The notes beneath the pieces were generated by a model. That model worked only from the letters and a program-made list of their open reading frames with translations, made no database searches and was not told the DNA's origin. This document shows positions 38,356 through 46,590 of a DNA stretch of 64,000 nucleotides, one piece after another. The DNA comes from Pelagibacteraceae bacterium AG-313-A04. Lineage in GTDB: Bacteria > Pseudomonadota > Alphaproteobacteria > Pelagibacterales > Pelagibacteraceae. The first letter of the stretch is position 1; each line of letters starts with the position of its first letter. Location: the NCBI GenBank assembly GCA_003284275.1, contig QBVU01000004.1, forward strand, positions 1 to 64,000, read 5' to 3'. The position numbers and the translations under genes were made by a program.

Positions 38356-39669
38356 ATGTCTGATAATTTTAGTCTTATTATAACAAATGGTTCTTGCTAC
38401 ATAGATGGCAAGCTCACAAAAACAGATATTGGTTTATCAGGCAATAAGATTAAAAAGATTGGCAAAATCGAACTTAACAGCTCTAAAGTTTATGATGCTA
38501 AAGATAAAGTTGTTTTACCAGGTATCATTGATACTCAAGTTCACTTTAGAGAGCCAGGATCAACTGACTCAGAGGATTTAGAAAGTGGAAGTAGAGCTGC
38601 GGTATTAGGCGGAGTAACAGCTTTATTTGAAATGCCTAACACTAACCCTCCTACATCTAATTTGGTTGAGTTTGATAAAAAGTTACAAGCAGCTAAAAAT
38701 AGAATGCATAGTAATTATGCTTTTTATTTTGGAGCAACACCTGACAATACTAATCAACTTGCTAAACTAAAAGATGTTGAAGGATGTTGTGGTGTTAAAT
38801 TATTTGCGGGTTCATCAACAGGGAACTTATTAGTAGATAAAGAGGCCGATATCGAAAAAGTAATTTCCAGTAGTGATAGAATTGTTTCTATTCACTCTGA
38901 AGATGAAGATATTATTAAACTTAGAAAAAAATTTATTAAAAAAGGAGACGTTCATTCACACGCCGAGTGGAGAAATGTAGAAGTTGCAATGTCCTCTACT
39001 CGAAGGGTAGTTAAAATTGCAGAGCGATATAATAAAAAAATTCACGTCCTTCATGTTACGACGAGAGAAGAAGTAGATTTTTTAGCTATGCACAAAAAAA
39101 ATGTTACTTTCGAAACTACACCTCAGCATTTAACTATATACGCACCAGATTGTTACGACAAACTTGGAACTTATGCTCAAATGAATCCTCCTTTAAGAAC
39201 TAAAGAACATTACGATCGTTTGTGGGTAGCGATTAAGAATAATATAGTCGATGTGCTAGGTTCCGACCATGCCCCGCACTTAAAAGAAAATAAAGATAAA
39301 GAATATCCAAATTCTCCTTCAGGTATGCCGGGAGTTCAAACTATTTTTCCAGTTATGCTGGATCATGTAAATAATGGAAAACTAACACTCCAACAACTGA
39401 TAAACCTAATGTGTGAAAATCCTTGTAAAATTTTTGGGATCAAAAATAAGGGATATCTAAAAGAGGGTTACGACGCAGATTTAACAATTGCCGATATGAA
39501 TAAAGAAGTTGTTATCAAAAATGAGATGATAGCAAGTAAATGTGGATGGACTCCTTTTAACAATTATAAGGTAAAAGGTTTCCCTGTAGCTACAATCGTA
39601 AATGGTCATTTGGTAATGTCTGATGGTAAAGTAGTTGCGGAGTCTAAAGGAACACCGCTAAAGTTTTAA
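38356..39669 (+). CDS. pyrC: Dihydroorotase (class I amidohydrolase)
   Basis: Amidohydrolase-superfamily protein, best read as dihydroorotase of pyrimidine synthesis. The 437-residue length matches class I enzymes. It has GVTALFEMPNTNPPT, the carboxylated-Lys region VKLFAGSSTGN near 147-157, IHSEDE, HVLHVTTREE, the PPLRTKEH motif and the catalytic GSDHAPH. The first metal motif reads DTQVHFREPG, so Gln61 stands where DxHxH enzymes have His. Related alphaproteobacterial proteins may share this, so whether it is catalytic or a paralogue is open. Its 3' end overlaps convergent prpE by 12 bases. Confidence 0.82.
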   Translation: MSDNFSLIITNGSCYIDGKLTKTDIGLSGNKIKKIGKIELNSSKVYDAKDKVVLPGIIDTQVHFREPGSTDSEDLESGSRAAVLGGVTALFEMPNTNPPTSNLVEFDKKLQAAKNRMHSNYAFYFGATPDNTNQLAKLKDVEGCCGVKLFAGSSTGNLLVDKEADIEKVISSSDRIVSIHSEDEDIIKLRKKFIKKGDVHSHAEWRNVEVAMSSTRRVVKIAERYNKKIHVLHVTTREEVDFLAMHKKNVTFETTPQHLTIYAPDCYDKLGTYAQMNPPLRTKEHYDRLWVAIKNNIVDVLGSDHAPHLKENKDKEYPNSPSGMPGVQTIFPVMLDHVNNGKLTLQQLINLMCENPCKIFGIKNKGYLKEGYDADLTIADMNKEVVIKNEMIASKCGWTPFNNYKVKGFPVATIVNGHLVMSDGKVVAESKGTPLKF

Positions 39670-41556
39670 AATTTTGTTCTCAACTAAATCTGCTTTTATT
39701 TCATCTAATATAGCTGGATCATCTATTGTGGCTGGCATTTTGTAAGGTTCATTATCAGCTATCTTTCTTACTGTTCCTCTTAAAACTTTTCCAGATCTTG
39801 TTTTAGGTAATCTTTTTACGACAATTGCTATTTTAAAAGCTGCGACGGGACCAACTTTTTCTCTGACCATCTTTATACATTCACTGATTATATCTTTCTT
39901 ATCTTTTGTTACTCCAGCTTTTAAAGCTAGCAAGCCTATGGGAAGCTGCCCTTTTAACTTATCAGCAATACCTATCACTGCACACTCAGCAACATCTTTA
40001 TGTTCAGCCAAAACTTCTTCAATTGCCCCAGTGGATAGTCTATGTCCTGCTACATTAATTATGTCATCTGTTCTTGACATAATCCAAACATAACCGTCTT
40101 CATCAATGTGTCCGGCATCATATGTTTGATAGTAACCTGGATAAGTGGACATATAATTTTCCTTGTATCTTTTATCCGCCCCCCAAAGTGTTGGAAAAGT
40201 CCCTGGCGGTAGAGGAAGTTTTACAACTATATCTCCCATTTTTCCTGGACCAACCTCTTTACCTTCTGCATTTAAAACTTTTAAGTCATAACCTGGTACT
40301 GGCTTGAAAGCAGATCCATATTTCACTGGAAAAGATTCAATCCCAGTGCAATCAGAAGTAATAGCCCAGCTGGTTTCAGTTTGCCACCAGTGATCTATAA
40401 CAGGTGAATTAGATAACTTTTCAAACCATTTGATTGTATCAGGATCAGCTCTTTCACCTGCTAAAAATAATTTATCAAATTTACTTAAATCATATTTTTT
40501 AAAAAACTCTCCATTTGGATCTTCTTTTTTAATTGCTCTTATTGCGGTTGGAGCTGTAAAAAGAGATTTTACCTTATGTTCTGATATTACTCGCCAGAAA
40601 ACCCCAGCGTCTGGTGTTCCAACTGGTTTTCCTTCAAATAAAACTGTAGTACATCCATAAAAAAGTGGAGCGTAAACAATGTAAGAGTGACCAACGATCC
40701 ATCCAATATCACTCGCAGACCACCAAACGTCCTCTTGATTTATGTTATAAATATTTTTCATTGTCCACTTTAAAGCAACGATATGTCCACCAATGTCTCT
40801 TACGATTCCTTTTGGTAATCCTGTTGTCCCAGAGGTATAAAGAATGTAAGCATAATCATTGGCATTCATTTTCTCACACTCTGCAGGTTTTGCATCTTCA
40901 TGAGAATCTTCCCAAGTAATATCTATTTTGGAGTCTAGCTCTGCTTTATCTTTTTCTCTTTGAAAAATGATACATTTGTCTGGCTCATGATTTGCGAGCT
41001 CTAGAGCTTTTTTTACAAGCGGTTTATAGTGAACAGTTCTACCAGGCTCATAACCACAAGAGGCTGTAACTAAAAGTTTTGCTTTAGAGTCGTCAATCCT
41101 ACTTGCGAGCTCGTTCGCTGCAAAGCCCCCAAAAACAACAGAGTGAACTGCCCCAATTCTTCCACAAGCAAGCATAGCAATTACTGCCTCAGGTATCATT
41201 GGCATATAGATAATTACTCTGTCTCCTTTATTAACACCTTGATTTTTTAAGGCCCCTGCAAACAAAGCGACTTTGTCTCTTAATTCATTATAAGTTATAT
41301 TTTTTTTTGTTCCTGTAATTGGACTATCGTAGATAATTGCAAGTTTATCACCTCTTCCTTCATCAATATGAAGATCTAAAGCATTATAACAAGTGTTAGT
41401 AATACCGTCTTCAAACCACTTATAAAAAGGTGGATTATCAGAATTAAGAATTTTTGTTGGTTTTTTATACCAGAAGACATCATTAGAGATTTCTTTCCAA
41501 AACTTCTCTCTATCCTCTATTGATTCTTGATAAATATCTTTATATTTTTGATTCAA
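39658..41556 (-). CDS. prpE: Propionate-CoA ligase
   Basis: AMP-forming acyl-CoA synthetase. The 632-residue protein has the adenylation core YILYTSGTTGLPKGIVRDIG, WWSASDIGWIVGHSYIVYAP, VIDHWWQTETSWAI, AGHRLSTGAIEE and the lysine in KTRSGKVLRGTVRKIA near 607. The GIVRDIGGH continuation and overall length favour propionyl-CoA synthetase over acetyl-CoA synthetase. It probably activates propionate or related short acids in the cytoplasm. It reads away from proteorhodopsin and shares a 227-base divergent upstream region with it. Confidence 0.9.
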   Translation of the reverse strand: MNQKYKDIYQESIEDREKFWKEISNDVFWYKKPTKILNSDNPPFYKWFEDGITNTCYNALDLHIDEGRGDKLAIIYDSPITGTKKNITYNELRDKVALFAGALKNQGVNKGDRVIIYMPMIPEAVIAMLACGRIGAVHSVVFGGFAANELASRIDDSKAKLLVTASCGYEPGRTVHYKPLVKKALELANHEPDKCIIFQREKDKAELDSKIDITWEDSHEDAKPAECEKMNANDYAYILYTSGTTGLPKGIVRDIGGHIVALKWTMKNIYNINQEDVWWSASDIGWIVGHSYIVYAPLFYGCTTVLFEGKPVGTPDAGVFWRVISEHKVKSLFTAPTAIRAIKKEDPNGEFFKKYDLSKFDKLFLAGERADPDTIKWFEKLSNSPVIDHWWQTETSWAITSDCTGIESFPVKYGSAFKPVPGYDLKVLNAEGKEVGPGKMGDIVVKLPLPPGTFPTLWGADKRYKENYMSTYPGYYQTYDAGHIDEDGYVWIMSRTDDIINVAGHRLSTGAIEEVLAEHKDVAECAVIGIADKLKGQLPIGLLALKAGVTKDKKDIISECIKMVREKVGPVAAFKIAIVVKRLPKTRSGKVLRGTVRKIADNEPYKMPATIDDPAILDEIKADLVENKILKL

Positions 41557-41783
41557 ACTAACTCCTTAGAATAATGTAATATTTAGTGAGTATTCCATAA
41601 ATATCCCCAAAAAAAAACAGAAAATCCAATAAAAATGCGGTTTTTTAACGAAAAAAACACTTCACTGTAACTTCGTTTTTTACTATGTTCCCTTCAATTG
41701 CTCGGTAGCGGTTAGATTTACCGTTTGTCTGAGTAGTTTATATATAAACTAAATAGAAAACTAAACAAACGAGGGAGGTTTTC
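41557..41783. promoter_or_regulatory. Divergent control region, prpE / proteorhodopsin
   Basis: The largest gap in the window. It holds A/T tracts (GTTTTTT at 41640-41646 facing AAAAAAC at 41652-41658) and an inverted repeat CGGTA at 41703-41707 with TACCG at 41719-41723. An AT-rich stretch around 41737-41760 could be the -10 zone of the rhodopsin promoter. No consensus -35/-10 pair is clear. No ORF of note is present. Confidence 0.5.
41774..41778 (+). promoter_or_regulatory. Strong Shine-Dalgarno of proteorhodopsin
   Basis: A perfect GGAGG lies five bases before the ATG at 41784, within GAGGGAGG. Most genes in this window have poor or no SD match, so this marks a highly translated gene. Confidence 0.85.
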
Positions 41784-42554
41784 ATGAAAAAATTAGGTCT
41801 TTTAGTTTTAGCGGCTGTTGCCTTTTTAGGTATAACTAGCTCTGCTAACGCTGCGACTGCCATGTTAGAAGTAAATGATTTCGTAGGAATTTCATTTTGG
41901 CTTGTATCAATGGGTATGATTGCAACAACTGTATTTTTCTTTGCAGAAAGAGGAACAGTGGCTGCATCATGGAGAACATCTTTAACAGTAGCTGGACTTG
42001 TAACAGGTGTTGCATTTGTTCACTACATGTACATGAGAGAAGTTTGGGTGACTACTGGAGATACACCAACAGTATACAGATATATCGATTGGTTAATCAC
42101 AGTGCCACTTCAAATGATCGAATTCTATCTAATTTTGGCAGCTGTAAGAAAGGTGCCTACTTCTATATTCTGGAAGCTATTAATTGGTTCGTTAATAATG
42201 CTAATCGGTGGATACTTAGGTGAAGCTGGTTACATTCAACCTTTTGTAGGTTTCGTAATTGGAATGGCTGGATGGATTTACATCTTGTTTGAAATATTCT
42301 CAGGTGAGGCTGGAACAATGGCGGCAAAAGCTGGTAACAGAGCTATGTCTACTGCTTTCAGTGCAATGAGAATAATCGTAACTATTGGTTGGGCTATATA
42401 TCCTTTAGGATATATTTTCGGTTACCTAACTGGTGGTGTTGATGCAAATGCTTTAAATATAATTTACAATTTAGCTGACTTTGTTAACAAGATCGCTTTT
42501 GGTCTAGTTATTTGGGCAGCAGCAATGCAAAATACAAGATTAGCATCTAGATAA
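41784..42554 (+). CDS. Proteorhodopsin, blue-absorbing type
   Basis: Retinal-based light-driven proton pump of the inner membrane. The 256-residue precursor has a signal peptide (1-23, ending SANA) and seven membrane helices. Key residues, with the usual proteorhodopsin number five lower, are His80 (75), proton acceptor Asp102 (97), Gln110 (105), proton donor Glu113 (108) and retinal-binding Lys236 (231) in NLADFVNKIAFGL. Gln at 105 predicts blue absorption. The signal peptide, strong SD and downstream terminator fit abundant expression. Ferredoxin, reductase and GST genes follow. No retinal synthesis gene (blh, crt) is in the window. Confidence 0.98.
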   Translation: MKKLGLLVLAAVAFLGITSSANAATAMLEVNDFVGISFWLVSMGMIATTVFFFAERGTVAASWRTSLTVAGLVTGVAFVHYMYMREVWVTTGDTPTVYRYIDWLITVPLQMIEFYLILAAVRKVPTSIFWKLLIGSLIMLIGGYLGEAGYIQPFVGFVIGMAGWIYILFEIFSGEAGTMAAKAGNRAMSTAFSAMRIIVTIGWAIYPLGYIFGYLTGGVDANALNIIYNLADFVNKIAFGLVIWAAAMQNTRLASR

Positions 42555-42570
42555 TAGATAATAATTTATA

Positions 42571-42609
42571 AAAAAAGGGCAGGTACGTTTTACGTACTTG
42601 CCCTTTTTC
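42571..42609 (+). terminator. Intrinsic terminator after proteorhodopsin
   Basis: GGGCAGGTACGT at 42577-42588 pairs with ACGTACTTGCCC at 42592-42603 (one wobble) around a TTT loop. Flanking A and T runs extend it. It would end the abundant rhodopsin mRNA before the micro-ORF and ferredoxin, leaving those to read-through or a separate promoter. Confidence 0.92.
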
Positions 42610-42631
42610 TTTAGATACTTATATTTAATTT

Positions 42632-42763
42632 ATGGAATTATCAAAACCATATAAAGGAAAAGGAAAACGTAAAATTAAAAAAATGCCTTTTACGGTTAGA
42701 GGATATATTTTATATTATGCTTTTTTTTGGATAGTAATAATTTCAATTTATTTAGCTCATTAA
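42632..42763 (+). CDS. Predicted 43-residue membrane micro-protein between proteorhodopsin and ferredoxin
   Basis: ATG at 42632 to TAA at 42763 encodes 43 residues. The head is strongly basic (KPYKGKGKRKIKK) and the tail is a single aromatic-rich membrane helix (about residues 24-42: GYILYYAFFWIVIISIYLA). Its TAA overlaps the ferredoxin ATG (TAATG), a classic coupling arrangement, and it starts 23 bases after the rhodopsin terminator. It probably sits in the inner membrane with its basic end in the cytoplasm, where it could contact lipid, rhodopsin or the ferredoxin. Function unknown; not recognised. Confidence 0.65.
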   Translation: MELSKPYKGKGKRKIKKMPFTVRGYILYYAFFWIVIISIYLAH

Positions 42764-43083
42764 TGGCAAAAATTATTTATAAAGATTATCAAGGAAACTC
42801 AAAAACTATAGAGGTAGAAAATGGCCTTTCTGTAATGGAAGGTGCGATCCAAAATGACATCCTTGGAATTGATGCTGATTGCGGTGGATCTATGGCTTGC
42901 GCAACTTGCCATGTTTATGTCGAAGAAAATTGGTTTAATAAGCTAACTAAAGCAGAAGACGCAGAAGTAGATATGATTGATATGGCATATGAGCCAAAAA
43001 AAAATAGTAGATTGAGTTGCCAAATAATAGTGAGAGATGAATTAGACGGTTTAGAAGTTACGACACCAGAAAAGCAATCCTAA
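42763..43083 (+). CDS. [2Fe-2S] ferredoxin, adrenodoxin type
   Basis: Small electron carrier. From ATG 42763 it has 106 residues. Cysteines C40, C46, C49 (CGGSMACATC) and C86 (RLSCQI) have the C-x5-C-x2-C-xn-C spacing of adrenodoxin/FdxB-type ferredoxins. An earlier in-frame ATG at 42727 would add 12 residues from inside the micro-ORF and is less likely. It sits directly before a ferredoxin-NADP reductase gene, whose product is its likely partner. The start is coupled to the micro-ORF stop. Confidence 0.93.
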   Translation: MAKIIYKDYQGNSKTIEVENGLSVMEGAIQNDILGIDADCGGSMACATCHVYVEENWFNKLTKAEDAEVDMIDMAYEPKKNSRLSCQIIVRDELDGLEVTTPEKQS

Positions 43084-44096
43084 TGAAAAAAACAGATGTC
43101 ATTATAATTGGGGCTGGACCAGTGGGTCTTTTTGCTGTTCATCAATTAGGTATAAAAGGTCTTAAAGCTGTTGTAATAGATAATCTTGATAAAGCAGGCG
43201 GGCAATGTATTGAATTGTATCCAGACAAACCAATCTATGATATCCCTGCAGTACCCGAGTGCACAGGTGAGGAGCTCACTAAAAGATTACTAGAGCAAAT
43301 AAAACCTTTCAAAACTGAATTTTATCTAAATGAAAGAGTTGAGGAAGTTCATCCTGAAAAAGAAAATTGGATTGTAAAAACAAATAACAAAGAAGAATTT
43401 ATGGCTCCTAACATAATAATTGCTGGTGGAGTAGGTTCTTTCGAGCCTAGAAAAGTTTCTTTAAAAGAATGCGAAAAATTTGAGGGTAAATCTGTATTTT
43501 ATGCTGTCAGAAATAAAGATAATTTTAAAAATAAAAATATTTCAATTTTTGGAGGTGGTGACTCAGCTTTAGATTGGGCTTTAGAACTTTCAAAATTTTC
43601 AAAAATAACATTAATTCATAGAAGAGATGAATTTAGAGGTGCACAACATACACTTTCAGAACTAAGAAAATTAGAAAAGGAGGGGAAGATTTTTATAAAA
43701 ACTTCTTGCCAAATAGACTCTATAGAAGGGGAAAAAGAATTAAAATCAATAACCATTAAATACGATGATGGAAAAACTGAAAAAATTTCTACTGATTTTA
43801 TTCTTGGTTTTTTTGGGTTAATTATGAAACTAGGCCCAATAGCGGAATGGGGATTGAATATGGATAAAAAAACTATTGAAGTAAATCCAGAGAATTTTGA
43901 AACTAATAAAAAAGGAATATTTGCTGCTGGCGATATTTGTAGCTATCCAGGTAAATTAAAATTAATTCTATCTGGATTTCATGAAGTAGCTCTTGCCTCT
44001 GTTGAGTGTTTCAAAAGAGCAAGACCTAATGAAAAATACAGATTTGAATTCACAACATCATCTAGAACTATTCAAGATAGACTAGGAAAAAAGTGA
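43083..44096 (+). CDS. Ferredoxin-NADP reductase, thioredoxin-reductase-like
   Basis: FAD/NAD(P) oxidoreductase of the TrxR-like (YumC-type) FNR family. The 337-residue protein has an N-terminal FAD site IIIGAGPVGLFAVHQLGIKG, then AGGQCIELYPDKPIYDIPA. The NADPH site is SIFGGGDSALDWALEL with HRRDEFRGA, and the C-terminal FAD motif is GIFAAGDICSYPGKLKL. It lacks the CxxC of true thioredoxin reductases, which excludes that role. It overlaps the ferredoxin stop by one base and probably transfers electrons between NADPH and that ferredoxin. Confidence 0.92.
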   Translation: MKKTDVIIIGAGPVGLFAVHQLGIKGLKAVVIDNLDKAGGQCIELYPDKPIYDIPAVPECTGEELTKRLLEQIKPFKTEFYLNERVEEVHPEKENWIVKTNNKEEFMAPNIIIAGGVGSFEPRKVSLKECEKFEGKSVFYAVRNKDNFKNKNISIFGGGDSALDWALELSKFSKITLIHRRDEFRGAQHTLSELRKLEKEGKIFIKTSCQIDSIEGEKELKSITIKYDDGKTEKISTDFILGFFGLIMKLGPIAEWGLNMDKKTIEVNPENFETNKKGIFAAGDICSYPGKLKLILSGFHEVALASVECFKRARPNEKYRFEFTTSSRTIQDRLGKK

Positions 44097-44719
44097 TTGA
44101 GTTGCTTACTGCTGATACTCCCAACGGTAAGAAAATCTCTATTATGCTAGAGGAGATAAAATTTGATTATAAAATTACAAAAATCAACATTCTAAAAGAT
44201 GAACAGTTTAAACCAGAATTTAAAAAATTAAGTCCCTTTAGTAAAATTCCAGTAATTATTGATCATGATGCAAAAATAAGTTTGTTCGAGTCTGGCGCAA
44301 TATTAATTTATTTAGGAGAAAAAAGCGGAAAGTTTTATGACAAAAATCAAAGAGTAATTATAAATCAATGGTTAATGGGTCAAATGGCCTACGTTGGTCC
44401 TATGTTAGGTCAGCACCATCAGTTTCATCATTATAATCCTGGAAAAAGTGAATTTGGTGAAAACAGATACTTTAAGATCGCAGAAAGAATTTATAAAGAA
44501 CTTGATGAAAGATTATCTCAATCAAAATTTTTAGCAGGAGAAGATTATACTATTGCTGATATAGCAACATTTCCTTGGATTGCACGTCATGATTGGCATG
44601 ATATTGGATTAAAAAAATTTATGTATTTAACAAGATGGTATGAGAAAATTTCAAAAAGAGATGCTGTTAAGAGAGGATACGATCTTTTAGATAAAGGCGA
44701 CTTAATTCCAAAAGTTTAA
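44093..44719 (+). CDS. Glutathione S-transferase family protein
   Basis: Two-domain GST fold. The 208-residue protein starts with GTG at 44093, overlapping the reductase stop by four bases. The N-terminal thioredoxin-like domain has TADTPNGKKISIMLEEIKFD, the cis-proline in SPFSKIPVIID and the glutathione-binding FESGAILIYLGEKSG. The helical domain includes QMAYVGPMLGQHHQFHHY and YTIADIATFPWI. It is closest to YghU/Ure2-like (nu-type) GSTs. The substrate is unknown; position after ferredoxin and FNR suggests redox protection in the light-energy locus. The 3' end overlaps dksA by four bases. Confidence 0.9.
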   Translation: MIELLTADTPNGKKISIMLEEIKFDYKITKINILKDEQFKPEFKKLSPFSKIPVIIDHDAKISLFESGAILIYLGEKSGKFYDKNQRVIINQWLMGQMAYVGPMLGQHHQFHHYNPGKSEFGENRYFKIAERIYKELDERLSQSKFLAGEDYTIADIATFPWIARHDWHDIGLKKFMYLTRWYEKISKRDAVKRGYDLLDKGDLIPKV

Positions 44720-45141
44720 TCATCAACAAATATTTTTTCATCCCGTTCATGCCTCTCTTGCGCTTCTATTGAGAGAGTAGCGACGGGTCTAGCCATTAAT
44801 CTCTTAAGACCAATAGGCTCTCCAGTTTCTTCACAATATCCATAAGTTCCATCTTTAATTCTTTGAAGAGCTGAATTAATCTTTGAAATAAGCTTCCTAC
44901 TTCTATTCAAAGCTTTCATTTCTACTGATTTATCAGTGTAAGATGAAGCTTGATCTACAATATCTGCAGATGAAACATTATCATCAGAAGTATTCAACAA
45001 ATTACCCAAATTATTAGCTTTGATAATATCTTTTTTCCAACTTAACAATTCTTCAGTAAAAAATTTTTTGTGTTTAGCACACATATATTTTTCCTTTGAG
45101 TTTGGAAAATATTTTTTTTTAGTAGCGGGTTTTTTTACCAT
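44716..45141 (-). CDS. dksA: DksA-family RNA polymerase-binding protein
   Basis: DksA enters the RNA polymerase secondary channel and, with ppGpp, adjusts transcription of rRNA and amino-acid genes. The 141-residue protein has the coiled coil (about 25-95) with the tip segment DQASSYTDKSVEM. The zinc-finger-like end GTYGYCEETGEPIGLKRL is followed by ARPVATLSIEAQERHE. Only one cysteine remains in the finger where E. coli DksA has four, so zinc binding is unlikely. Single-Cys DksA proteins are known in alphaproteobacteria and can be active. Confidence 0.93.
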   Translation of the reverse strand: MVKKPATKKKYFPNSKEKYMCAKHKKFFTEELLSWKKDIIKANNLGNLLNTSDDNVSSADIVDQASSYTDKSVEMKALNRSRKLISKINSALQRIKDGTYGYCEETGEPIGLKRLMARPVATLSIEAQERHERDEKIFVDD

Positions 45142-45216
45142 TTTTTTAAACGTGGCGAGTATATGTTTGATTTTAGTCGTGTCAATAGCTTATAAATTGT
45201 ATTAATCTTTATTTTA

Positions 45217-46590
45217 ATGATAATTAAAAAAAATATTCACAAAGCATTTTATTTATTTCTGTTTTCACATTTAATATTATGGACATTAATACCCACATTA
45301 TCGAATATAAATTTACCTTTAGACACTATTGAGGCATTAGCCTGGGGCAGTAACTTAGATTGGGGTTTCAATAAGCACCCACCATTTAGTGCATTCGCTG
45401 TTGAATTTTTTTTTATAATATTTGGTAATAGCGATTGGGCTTATTATCTTCTAAGTCAAATTTTTGTTTTAATCGCTTTTTACTTTGTTTGGAAAGTTTC
45501 TAATGAATTATTAGAAGATAAGCTTCTTTCTTTGTTATCAGTCCTTTTGTTGTCAGGAATTTATTTTTATAATTTTACCACTCCTGAATTTAATGTAAAT
45601 GTAAGTCAATTACCTTTCTGGGCTTTATCAGTTTACTTTTTTTGGAGAGGTATAAATCTAAATAAAAATTTAGATTGGATATTATTTGGAATTTTTTCTG
45701 CCTTTGGATTTTTATCAAAATACTTATTTATATATATTCTTTTAGCTTTATTTATATTTTTTGTTTCTAATTATAAAAAATATAGAGAATCATTAAATGG
45801 ATATCTTTTTTCAATTTTTATTTCTTTAATTTTGCTGACCCCCCATTTTTTTTGGTTATTTGAAAATGAGTTTATAACTATATTTTATGGTTTAGATAGA
45901 TCTGGTGTTTCAGAATTTAATTATATTGATCATTTTAAGAATCCTATAATTTTTTTGGTTAAACAATCAATTATTTTAATTCCTTTTTTAATAATGTCTA
46001 ATGTAATTTTAAAAAGATTAAAATTTTCAATAAATAAAAAGAATAAAAAAATTGTCTTTCTTCTTTCAATTAATTTAATTCCAATAGCTCTGATATTATT
46101 CACTTCAATATTAACGGGTGCTGAGATTAGAACAATGTGGATGACACCCTTTTATTTATTTTTTGGGACTTTATTTTTATCAATTTTTAAAAATTTCGTT
46201 GATTTAAAACAAGTTAAAAAATTTTATTATATTTTTCTATTTTTTTTTATTTTGTCTCCTTCAGCCTATCTTATCATTTCTTTAACAGACAAAACAAAAA
46301 GAACTGATTACCCAGGCAAAGAAATAGCAAGGCTAGTACAAAATAAGTGGGATGATAATTTTATCAATGAAATAAAAATTGTGATTGGTGATGAATGGTC
46401 AGCTGGTAACTTATCTTATCATTTAAATTCGAGGCCTATTTGGATTAATGATTTAAAGAATAAAACTTCTAATATTACTGAGGATCAAGGTGTTATTTAT
46501 ACCGGAAACCCAAAAATACTTGAAAAAATATGCCCCGGTGTTTTTGGAACAATAAAACCAGTTGGTTATTGTATGATAGGTAAAAGATGA
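45217..46590 (+). CDS. GT39-like membrane glycosyltransferase
   Basis: A polytopic protein of 457 residues with about ten hydrophobic segments, resembling the PMT_2/ArnT-type family (GT-C fold) that uses polyprenyl-phosphate sugars. The first extracytoplasmic loop holds the acidic catalytic region LDTIEALAWGSNLDWGF followed by KHPPFSAF, a typical DxxE...HPP arrangement. The C-terminal ~80 residues are soluble and periplasmic. It overlaps the next gene, a GT2 family transferase, by four bases, so the pair probably makes and then transfers a lipid-linked sugar. Substrate unknown. Confidence 0.85.
   Translation: MIIKKNIHKAFYLFLFSHLILWTLIPTLSNINLPLDTIEALAWGSNLDWGFNKHPPFSAFAVEFFFIIFGNSDWAYYLLSQIFVLIAFYFVWKVSNELLEDKLLSLLSVLLLSGIYFYNFTTPEFNVNVSQLPFWALSVYFFWRGINLNKNLDWILFGIFSAFGFLSKYLFIYILLALFIFFVSNYKKYRESLNGYLFSIFISLILLTPHFFWLFENEFITIFYGLDRSGVSEFNYIDHFKNPIIFLVKQSIILIPFLIMSNVILKRLKFSINKKNKKIVFLLSINLIPIALILFTSILTGAEIRTMWMTPFYLFFGTLFLSIFKNFVDLKQVKKFYYIFLFFFILSPSAYLIISLTDKTKRTDYPGKEIARLVQNKWDDNFINEIKIVIGDEWSAGNLSYHLNSRPIWINDLKNKTSNITEDQGVIYTGNPKILEKICPGVFGTIKPVGYCMIGKR

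Noticed and set aside
41640-41658. Terminator between prpE and proteorhodopsin
   Set aside because: GTTTTTT/AAAAAAC has no GC stem and lies between divergent starts; it is more likely an A-tract.
41897-42223. Cysteine-rich 108-residue frame inside proteorhodopsin
   Set aside because: It is a shifted frame of a gene with all catalytic residues intact, has no start context, and its cysteines come from codon shift.
43083-44096. Thioredoxin reductase
   Set aside because: The active-site CxxC is absent; motifs fit the TrxR-like ferredoxin-NADP reductases.
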